Positions 1-64,000 of a stretch of 64,000 bases of DNA are shown here, in pieces. The stretch is from Monarcha castaneiventris obscurior (lineage: Eukaryota > Chordata > Aves > Passeriformes > Monarchidae). Position 1 is the first letter of the stretch; the number at the start of each line of letters is the position of its first letter. The notes under the pieces are model-generated. The model was not told where the DNA came from, did no database searches, and worked only from the letters and a program-made list of their open reading frames with translations. Position numbers and translations under genes: made by a program. The DNA is taken from contig JAMPIT010000510.1 of NCBI GenBank assembly GCA_026261815.1, positions 18,758,001 to 18,822,000 of the forward strand, written 5' to 3'.

Positions 1-87
1 CTGCCACACCATCGAGGCTCTCAGCTTTCAGGAAACTCTGCTTGATGTATCTGCTAGTGACCACCGCATCGATGGTAATTTCTTGTT
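1..87 (-). other. Exon-like segment at the left edge (unassigned)
   Basis: On the minus strand a good acceptor (a T/C-rich stretch ending TTACTCAG) is followed by 87 bp with an open frame to the window edge: EQEITIDAVVTSRYIKQSFL then KAESLDGVA. The frame is compatible with the phase of the FRY exon at 383-551, and the segment has more CpG and GC-ending codons than the surrounding intron. The peptide does not match the FRY sequence expected next, so it could be an alternative exon, a fragment of a retrocopy, or chance. Confidence 0.3.
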
Positions 88-374
88 CTGAGTAAAAGAA
101 CCACTAGAGAGTGGAGTCTTCTGAAGAGTGGCAGAATTCTGAACAGCATCAAATATTGGTAATAGGCTATTAAAATAGTTAAGATAATTAAGCATATGTT
201 AAAAAAGCATATACATCATTAGGAACTGAAAAGAGCTGTAATTTAGACATGCAACAAGGCCCTGAAACCTGTACTTTATGTACACAGGTCTGAATGGATG
301 GAAAAGTAAGAGATTGTTTTTTACAAAGAGATGAAGACTCAGAAGGGCAGGAGAGCATAAAGAAAACACATTCA

Positions 375-55839
<55,465 letters not shown>

Positions 55840-57486
55840 CTAAAAGAAAATATATTAAATATGTGTTACTTGAGATCAATACTAATGTATTCTACTATCA
55901 TTTTTCTGTTAGATTTTTTACTCACATAATGTGCCTCCTGATCTGATCCTGGAGATACCAGGATATTTGTTTGATACGTAAAGGAGGCCTCCGCACACAC
56001 ATCAGCCAATACTGACAGAGTGTCTTTAGTGACAGAGGTGTCTTTTCATGAAAGAAAAGGATTGGCCCTTCATTACATCTGAGGTGGTGCTCACACTGAT
56101 GATAAATTCTTTCAACATCCTAAAAAGTACCTAGTATTTCCTCTAATACATAACCAAGGGGTTCTATTTAGTTACATGATGTACTTTCTTGTTATAAAAC
56201 TACTAGGCAATACAAACATGTCCATAGATATCATGGATCATGCAGGGCAAACTGAAAGAAAGGCGATCTTAGAAGAATCAAAGACCATAGAGTTCATTTT
56301 TAAGGAAGACAGCTGTGGGGAAAATTATCACTAAAACAATTTAAAAAGGCGTTTTCGGAATGGAAGCAAATTTCCAGGCCATATTCTCAGAGTAACTGCT
56401 AAAGCCAAGGAGAACTGCCCAAGTCAGAAAGCGTCACCATGTGTGAACAGCCATTCACCTGCAAGGCTTCTTTGTCAAGCAGGCTGAACTACTGAGACAT
56501 GGACAAGTACACAGGCAGATATTCTAGATGCATGCAATAGCAACCACAATGAAAATGAACAATGCATGAGGGCAGATGACAGTCTGAAAAACACGTCACT
56601 TGTCACCATCACAATTCTGCTGTGAATTACACTACTGTTTCTGGTGTCTGCAATGTGCCAGTGCCTTATTCTTCCATAAATCATGAATCTTTCTTCTCCT
56701 ACAGCTGCAAGACTGGGGCTCTCCCACCAGCTCAGAATGAGATTTTGTGTTCAGCTTTCAACAAACTATTACACTCATCAGCATCTGTTAATGTAGCAGG
56801 CAAAATACCATCACTGCCAGGGGATATTAGATACAAAATAAGGAAATCTGTAAAGTTGATGAGATAAGGAAACTTGAGTTGGACCAAAGATTTCTATTAT
56901 TTAATGTTTTTTTCATAAGAAAATGTTGCCCAGTATAATCTGCTGACTGATTTTGAAATTAATTATGCTGATCCACTTGTAATGCCAGCTGGCAAGGAGG
57001 CCAACTGTGGGGTGACTGCAGTATCCCCTGACTACCTACCAAATACAAAAATCAACAAAATGTTTTCTACTGAGTCACTGATTTACCCAGAACAGCCATC
57101 AATATTTTTCATTGTTTTCTCAAATATCTAAAGTGACTCCTCCAGGTTACATTACAGGCACAACAGCTATTAATTACAACTTTATGACAGATAGTTGGTG
57201 ATGAACATCTGCAGTAAAACCTTGTAACCCTGAGAAAAACACAGGACACTACCCCACCCACAGTCCTCCTCCTCCTCAATCAGTAACTTGGTGCTACCCT
57301 GCCTAGTTGTGTCTCATGGGAGGACAATACTTCTTTTGTCTATTGCTGCTCACTGGAAGGACAGCAAATAAACTTTCAAAAGCAGCGTTCAACTTATTTA
57401 AAAGGAAAAGGACTCTTAAGTTTTCATGGGTCCTGGACAAATCAGCATATTAAGAACTACTGCAGTTTAGGAAAAAAAAATCAACA

Positions 57487-57498
57487 CCCCCCCCCCCC
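57487..57498. repeat. Poly-C run (12 C)
   Basis: A homopolymer of 12 C lies close to an A-rich stretch at 57,471-57,480. It is prone to sequencing and replication length errors. Confidence 0.95.
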
Positions 57499-57859
57499 TT
57501 ATTTTTTAATTATGAAATTTCTGATTCTGTTACAGAAGACTTAGGTTGCCACAGAGAAACTTCTTAAAGTCTGTTTCAACAAAAACAGCTTCAGCATGCA
57601 GAGCTTTGTGTTCCCATGACCAACACTGCAATACTTGGCTTTCAGAGTTTCAGGCTGAAACGAGGTGTGGGTCACCTCATCACATACTGTCTCTGAGGGG
57701 GACACAATTAAAACAAGACAAACCATGCTCTGGGAGCCCAAGTCAGGAACTGCAATCCTGAAAATGTCCTGATCACCTGTAACCTATCTGTGGAAGCACA
57801 AACACCTCCCAGATACTTCAGTTTCTGATGATGACATTCCCCAGGGGATGCACCTCTGA

Positions 57860-58460
57860 CTCAATGAAGATGCCTCCATTTTGACAAGGCAGTACAAGTC
57901 CTCGCTTGCCCTCGTACGGGCACTACACCAGGGCTTCCCCAGCCATGGTGCATTGACCTAAAGAAGCCATTCACAGGCCATGCAGCAGCCCTGGTCACAG
58001 CAGAAGGCAGCCAGGATGGAGAACTGGCAAGAGCCAGGAAGGCTTCTGCTGCCATAGCTTCCCAATGTCTCCAGTTTATAGCTTCGGTTGAGGCCTTTTT
58101 CCTCCCTTCATCTCATCCTGCACCTACTGCTGTTCCTGCTGTTCCTGTCCGCTCACACTCTGGCCAGGCAGCAGCTGCTGCTGCAGCTGTCTCTGCCTCT
58201 TCGTCATGCCCTGGTTTGAGTTGCTGCTGCTGCTCCTTCCTTGACTCTTTCCAAGGACGGTGCTGCCACTTGTGCTGCTTGCAGCCACGGTGTCAGGAGC
58301 CAACCAGACCCCATGGAGACAAAAGCTTTTGCACACACCCTTCCCGTTCTGGCAGTGGGGTGCCCAGACCAGAGCCACTCTCTGTACTCCTGAAGTGAGT
58401 GGCAACAGCCATACAAGGCTGCACTTGGGGCTGGGAGGTTTGAGAGAACTCAGGGTAGAA
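57860..58460. other. GC-rich, CTG/CAG-rich intronic block
   Basis: This block is visibly richer in GC and in CpG than its AT-rich surroundings, with interrupted CTG runs (for example CAGCAGCTGCTGCTGCAGC near 58,168-58,186). Overlapping open frames occur on both strands, an expected effect of low stop-codon density. No splice sites or family motifs support them. It might be a regulatory element or an old inserted sequence; I cannot tell which. Confidence 0.45.
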
Positions 58461-61400
58461 ATTATTATTACTTATTACAAATGCTAGAGTGCTGAATAGA
58501 TAAAGAACTGAATAAAGATGAGGGGCTAGATAAAAATGTGGGGTTTTGTTGTCTAAGCACTCCTAAAATATAAAAGGATGACTACTTGCATGGTAAGAGT
58601 AACAACTGACCATGTCAGGGAGACATTACTGAGTAACTTCAAAGGCAGCTCAGTTACATGCACATACTTCAAGTGTCCTTTGAAAACAGCAACTTTTCTT
58701 TATGCAATAATTTCTTTCCATCTACTATAAACAACTTGCCTGTTCTATTCACTTAGTTCTAACAGCCTTACAGACCTTACCATTTCATTTTATGCTACAC
58801 TGTTGCTATGGCAGATACTATATAAAATACATTTATACTCATGGTAGGTGTCTTCATTGCATACCACAGTTTCAGGACTTGCAAAGAAAGGTTAAAATGC
58901 GTAATAATATGAAACTGTGTCTGGGCAATGGATTCCATAGTAGTCTATTTACCCTGGAGGTACACTTAATTAGTTTTCAAAAAATCCTAAAACTGTTTTC
59001 TAGCCTCATGGTACCAGTTCACTTCAATTCATTTTCTTGCCCACTCAACTCAGGAATGGCTAAGAGGCCTTTTTATATTACAAGCTGACTTATTTGAGTC
59101 TCTGTTTATATACTACATTCTACAGAAATGTCTTCCAAATTTTAGATGAATAGGTAGGGTGAACTTGGAGCCAAAACCAAAATATAAATAAAGTAAATTT
59201 TGATTAATATGGAAGGGTTCACAGCTTACTGAACTATCAAAAAACATCAGAAAATTTCAGAAGAGTAGATTCTCAGTAGTAACATTTCCATTTTTAATCA
59301 CTAAGCTAAACATCCTTATTTCTTGTTTGAAGTGCTGCCTTCAATTGCGTACTCTATTCATGTTGGAAATTCTCGTGATATAAACACATCAGAGATAAAC
59401 AGTAAAGGCAATTTAATATTTTAAACTATTGTTTTTCAATAAAATCAGCTAAATGTTTTGTGTCACCAATGCCTGCAAAACAAAATGCTCAACTAAAACT
59501 TAACTTCCTTCCTCTCTCTCATTGCTCTTGGGAAAACATAAATAGAATATAACAAAACAATATACGTTAACTATGCAATGGCAAATGCATATTTTATCCT
59601 ATTTGCATGCATCAACTAAATATAATATTTATGAATTACCTAAAAAACAACATATCATTCAAACCCTCTATTCACACAGGCACACTAACATTTCTTCAAA
59701 GACTGTCAGTGACTTTTAATGGTTAATATGTTAAGGCTTTTTCAGGGCCGCTACACAAATATAATTGGGTAAATTTGCACAGGAATAGCCACCTGTCACA
59801 GAACTGAGTGTTCAGGGAAACATGTAAACAAAAGGATGTCGTAGTGCCTATTAAGCTTCACTATGTCACCATGTTATAATGATATATAATGCCCCTTAAA
59901 GCTATTTCTAATCTCAGCAACCATTAGGCCTGTTTTTCCTACTGAACTGTGACAGGCTACTGTATTACTGACTGAGATAAACCCCTTTTTTTTCCCCTAA
60001 AAGCATGGTGAAAGGATATTTCTACACAAATTTTAACTTTTCCACTGCACACTAAAAAGCAGCCAGACATACTCTACTGAGTACTCTGCTGGAGTGGAAG
60101 ACTCACCAAACAGAAAGAAAAATGGACCTTTTCACGTAAAATGGAGTAGATGTAGACCACATTCATCTACTGCAGCTACAATATATGTAAAATGCATGTA
60201 AGCACAATCTTAAGAGCCCAAAAAATCTTTCCCAAGTGTAATTCTTTCGTCTTATGATGAATCACCCCATCAGCCCCCTCGCCCTCAAATGAACATGTCT
60301 GTCTTACATACTTTTCAGCAGGAAAGAGAATTGGTGTTTGTAGGAAAAGGTCTGCTCCAAAACATGCTCCAAAACTATTTTTTTAGCCATTGATTATTTT
60401 GTACATACAAAACCAGGAAAACGCATTGCTGTCAATCCTGCGCTCGTGTGATGTGTAACCCATGTTCTCCACTCCAGCTGTGTGCTCCTGCCTCCTCCCT
60501 CCCAGAATGGATCTGTGCTGATCCTGCACTGAGCAGCTTCATGAACCCATGAACCTGAACTTGCGAGTATTTACTTCCATTTGGCCTTTTCAAAAATGGA
60601 CACGGAACAGTCTGTGGTCCCACAAAAAAAGCTTTTCTACTGAAAATAGCTCTGAACTTCTCAGGAAGTAATTTTTGTCTCTTATATACCTTTTTACTAT
60701 TTGGGAATTCCCACCACCACCCCAAGGAGTCTAATTAATTTATACCTAAGAAATTAAGAGAGCCAAGCTTTTTGACTGAAAAAGATAATCTGTTTACTCT
60801 GATAGTCTCCCAAATGTCTCCCACCTGCAAGTTCTATGAAACAGGCAAATTAGTGTCCTGTTTTCATTAACCATTCTTTGCAAGTCAGCAGGTCTTCATG
60901 CATAAACACATAAACTGCCTGTTCAGTGGATGACAGCAGAATCTTTGACTTCTGTTAGCATCAATTAGCCGCTAGACACTTCTTATAAGAAACTGTGTCA
61001 GCGACCATGGTGCACAGAGAGTAAAATCAGCAGAAAAGGAGATTTCCCTTATTAACCTTGGAAATTCTAAGCATAAAGCAACTGGAATTTCTAACAACAA
61101 ACATTATAAAAAAGATATGATAATACAGCTTCAAGGAAACACCACAACTTAGCATAAGACAAAACTACAGATACACAAAATGTTAACAAAAACTGTGATG
61201 GACTTCATTTAACTGCTGAAAACTGAGCAAAAAAGCAATGCTAATTGTACATGGTACTTCATATGGTGGAAATAAGTGTATTTCAAGGGGCCATGAAATA
61301 TATGTAAAAATATGCTACAGCTCCAAAAAAAATTTTTTTTAACAAGCTCAGGTCAAAAACCTACTTGTCATTACAGTTAATGCACAAAAATAATGAAAGG

Positions 61401-62184
61401 TGCATGTTTAAAAGACAAGCTCAGTATTACTGAGTCTATTTTCTTCATGTAATTGCTTCAGGTTTTTTTGTAACAGCTCTTCTGTTTTATTTATGTGGAA
61501 AAGGTTGTGCCCAGTACTGCTGAATACAAAAATACAGGAAAACATCAGTTCAGCTTCAAGTACAGGTTTTCACTCCCTGGCTCTGGCTCTTCGTCAGCCT
61601 CATCATGCACTATTTTGATTTGATGACAGACTATGTCATCACATCAGGTATTGCAGACTAATTTTTGTCTGATTACCACATTCTCTGCAAAAGGCATCTT
61701 TTACCTAGGTTGTCTACCAAGAAAACTAAAACGTGGACACAGAAATTTTGGTCATGTGAGTGTTTAGTCTGAAGTAACTGATATGTCAGAAAAAAATGGC
61801 CAAACAGGCCAAAAAAATACCAAATTGATTTTCAGAAGTAATACTCTATGGAAGTAAATTTCAAGCATCCTGAAGAGAGAAGCAAACCCACTGAACTAGA
61901 GATTGCTACTGGATGCGCAGCACAAAAATTAGCACTGCTACTTTCCCAAGATAACATAGACTGTAAAAAAAAACCAAAACAACTCCCAACAAACAAAACC
62001 AATTTTCTTTCACTAGCCTTTAGCAAACGACTCAAGAACTCTGACATTCTTACCTGAACAGTACAAAAAATCCCAGATATTGAATTATATCTGAATGATA
62101 TCTGAAATATTCCCAGCTATTGACAATAAACAGTTGCAAACTTTAAACAAAGGTTAAATGCTGTTACAGATCTACAGGTAACAG

Positions 62185-62301
62185 CAAAAAAAAAATCCCA
62201 AAACCAAACCAAACCAAAAAACCAACCAACAAACAAAGCAAACCAACCCCATAAAACAACAACCCAAACAAAAAAACCCCAACAAATCCTAACAACAAAC
62301 C
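62185..62301. repeat. C/A-rich low-complexity tract
   Basis: About 115 bp consist almost only of A and C, in irregular AAACC and CAAAA units. Read on the minus strand it gives a spurious Trp/Gly/Phe-rich open frame, which is not a gene. Confidence 0.9.
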
Positions 62302-64000
62302 TACTGCTCTCAGCATTTCTTTTTTCCGTTGCAAAGTAAGATGCTTTATTGTAGGCAGGAAGTAAAACGCTTCTTTTACCACCATATTTTAGGCCCATAA
62401 AAGCTGATAGCTACTAGTGGACCAGTTCTGAAAGAAGTATTTTTAAGACACGCTTTTGTGAAACCTGTAAGTCGAAAAGAGTACTAAGGATAACTTTACT
62501 GAGATTTGAGATACACTCTAGCACAAGTGAGAAAGCAAATTTTGTTGGCTGTTTGTTTTCAGAGCTTTGTTTTAAGAGGAATGCCTTTTCAAAATTGTAA
62601 CTTAATGGACACATCAAAATCCTCTGTCTAATAGGATCCTCCTGGATAGTACTGTAACATTATCCCTTGGTTTTCCCTGATTTTATTTATTCCAATACTA
62701 CAGTGTACAGAAAGAGGTAGATTTTGCAACCTGTAAGTATGATAAATTAAAAAAGAGCATCTGGAGACGAAGTGTAGGCACTTAATGTTGACACCATAAT
62801 TCCATCACAGACTTGTGTTAGTAGATTGTGTGATTCTAACCTAAAAAATTCCAATATAAGAAGATAAAATTTTGACTGGAGCTGAATTTGCTAGGGCAGG
62901 GAATGTATAAGGCCTCAGTCAAGAGTGGTATCATAGGATGCAGTATGAGATTCCAAGATCTTTCACTTATGAGCCTGCTGGAATAAGCATGATGCTCTAA
63001 AAAAAATTTGATAGAGTGATTTCCATGTAACAATAAGAACAATACATGATGGAGATCTAGACTTGGAAGTCTGTGCTAAGACCTTTGCATGAAGCTGCTA
63101 TTCAAGGTCTTGTTTCAACTGTTTATTAAGGTTTTTCAGCTATGTGATCCTCATCAGCCCATATATATATTTAAAATTAATAATAAAAAGGTATGCATAC
63201 AGTAATTTCTTATATGAAGATGTTTTTGTGACAGCAGACTGATGTGAAATAGAAACACTGAAAGATACTGGTGAATTAAATAGATTTAGGAGACAAAGTC
63301 ACTGCAGTCAAAAGTGTGTAACTTGAATAGTACTGTTCCCTCTCTTTCATCTCTAACACTAATTTGAGAGCTGGTGAAGAGGCTGAGAGGATGCACTTCC
63401 TTGTCCTTGATGTACCCTGATCATTGGGTACATCTTTGTTTCCCAGATGGAAATTTAACTGACACCTCAGTCCTATATGCAAAGAGTTTTACACCAACTG
63501 ATTTATGATGAGCAAAGCTATTTCTTCTGAGCAAGGACATACATGGTAGAAAAATGCAGGAAGCCATTCTTTCCTGCCGAGAATGGGGAAAGCACAGCTC
63601 AACAGGTCCCTTGAGTTATTACGAGAGCGCTGCCCTCAGTCAAACTTCCTGCCCATGGTGACAGCAGTGCTGAGAGGATGTAGAGGATCTCTGTGCTCCA
63701 AGCAGTGGATGAGGTTCCTTCTTTTAATGTACTTTATATGGGGGGACTTGGCTCAGCAAGGCCCACGGGAAGGGGCAGGGCTGTGGGAGCAGGAGACTAG
63801 CCCTGTTGTGGCAGGGACTAATGACTCCAAAACCTGGGAATGGGTCCTGGCCTGTGGGCAGGTGTGGATGAGACTCAGAGGAGGCCATTAAGGCTTATTA
63901 GTGCCCTTAGGGCCCTGACCACTGGTTACCCACTCAGAATAATGTGACCTAATTTAATAAAGCCTATAGGAAGCTCTTATCAGTTCATTTGAATAAACCT

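Larger units (their letters stand above)
55840..64000 (-). other. Upstream part: probable FRY 5' intron, no coding exon found
   Basis: I searched the minus strand for the FRY peptide preceding EKPLTKSL (ending in MAEPL) and did not find it, so this is probably intron. It contains a 12-C run (57,487-57,498), a GC/CTG-rich block (about 57,860-58,460) and a C/A-rich low-complexity tract (62,185-62,301). No CpG-island-like promoter or recognised transposon was seen. Confidence 0.65.

Noticed and set aside
57861..58487. Several Gln/Leu/Cys-rich open frames on both strands
   Set aside because: They result from low stop density in CTG/CAG-rich sequence; no splice sites or family resemblance.
61560..61640. 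Short acidic minus-strand frame (DEADEEPEPGSE) considered as a FRY N-terminal exon
   Set aside because: It does not match the FRY peptide expected upstream of EKPLTKSL, and no suitable donor completes it in phase.
62117..62398. Trp/Gly/Phe-rich open frames resembling membrane proteins
   Set aside because: They are read from a C/A-only low-complexity tract; not a credible protein.

Overview
This is a eukaryotic, AT-rich, intron-dominated window, almost certainly from a bird. It holds CR1 LINE 3' tails (ATTCTRTG-type 3' ends on both strands) and a long terminal repeat of a type I know as common in avian genomes. It lies inside one large gene on the minus strand. Thirty-two exons between 383 and 55,839 splice, with consistent phases throughout, into one uninterrupted reading frame of 4,318 nt (1,439 codons plus one base). 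The encoded protein closely matches my recollection of vertebrate FRY (furry homolog), and is closer to FRY than to its paralogue FRYL. FRY is a roughly 3,000-residue scaffold of the furry/MOR2-PAG1 'cell morphogenesis' family that works with NDR (STK38) kinases and microtubules. The window carries about half of it: the N-terminal furry domain minus roughly the first 90-100 residues, plus part of the central region.

Transcription runs from right to left. From 55,840 to 64,000 I found no coding exon, so this is probably the 3' part of a long upstream intron; the exon or exons for the N terminus lie beyond the right edge. One short exon is at 55,786-55,839, followed by an 8.2-kb intron. From 47,556 down to 383 the exons are dense (54-260 bp each), separated by introns of 93 bp to 4.3 kb. 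One intron (6,630-6,937) uses a GC-AG donor. The gene continues beyond the left edge. A splice-like segment at 1-87 has an open frame in the right phase but does not match the FRY sequence expected next.

The introns hold: CR1 fragments near 2.8, 15.3, 47.8 and 49.6 kb; an apparent solo LTR at about 17,976-18,576, antisense to FRY; a multi-frame decayed coding remnant (probable retropseudogene of an unidentified gene) at about 35.65-36.84 kb; an inverted pair of related sequences at 48.4 and 52.0 kb with a 40-bp identical core; a 46-bp tandem duplication at 5,465-5,556; microsatellites; and a GC/CTG-rich block at 57.9-58.5 kb. Introns over 300 bp are described in the exon entries or as separate entries. 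I saw no tRNA, rRNA, CRISPR array, operon or other prokaryotic or phage feature, and no convincing novel biological system. The points worth following up are the GC-AG intron, the pseudogene, the left-edge exon candidate and the inverted repeat.
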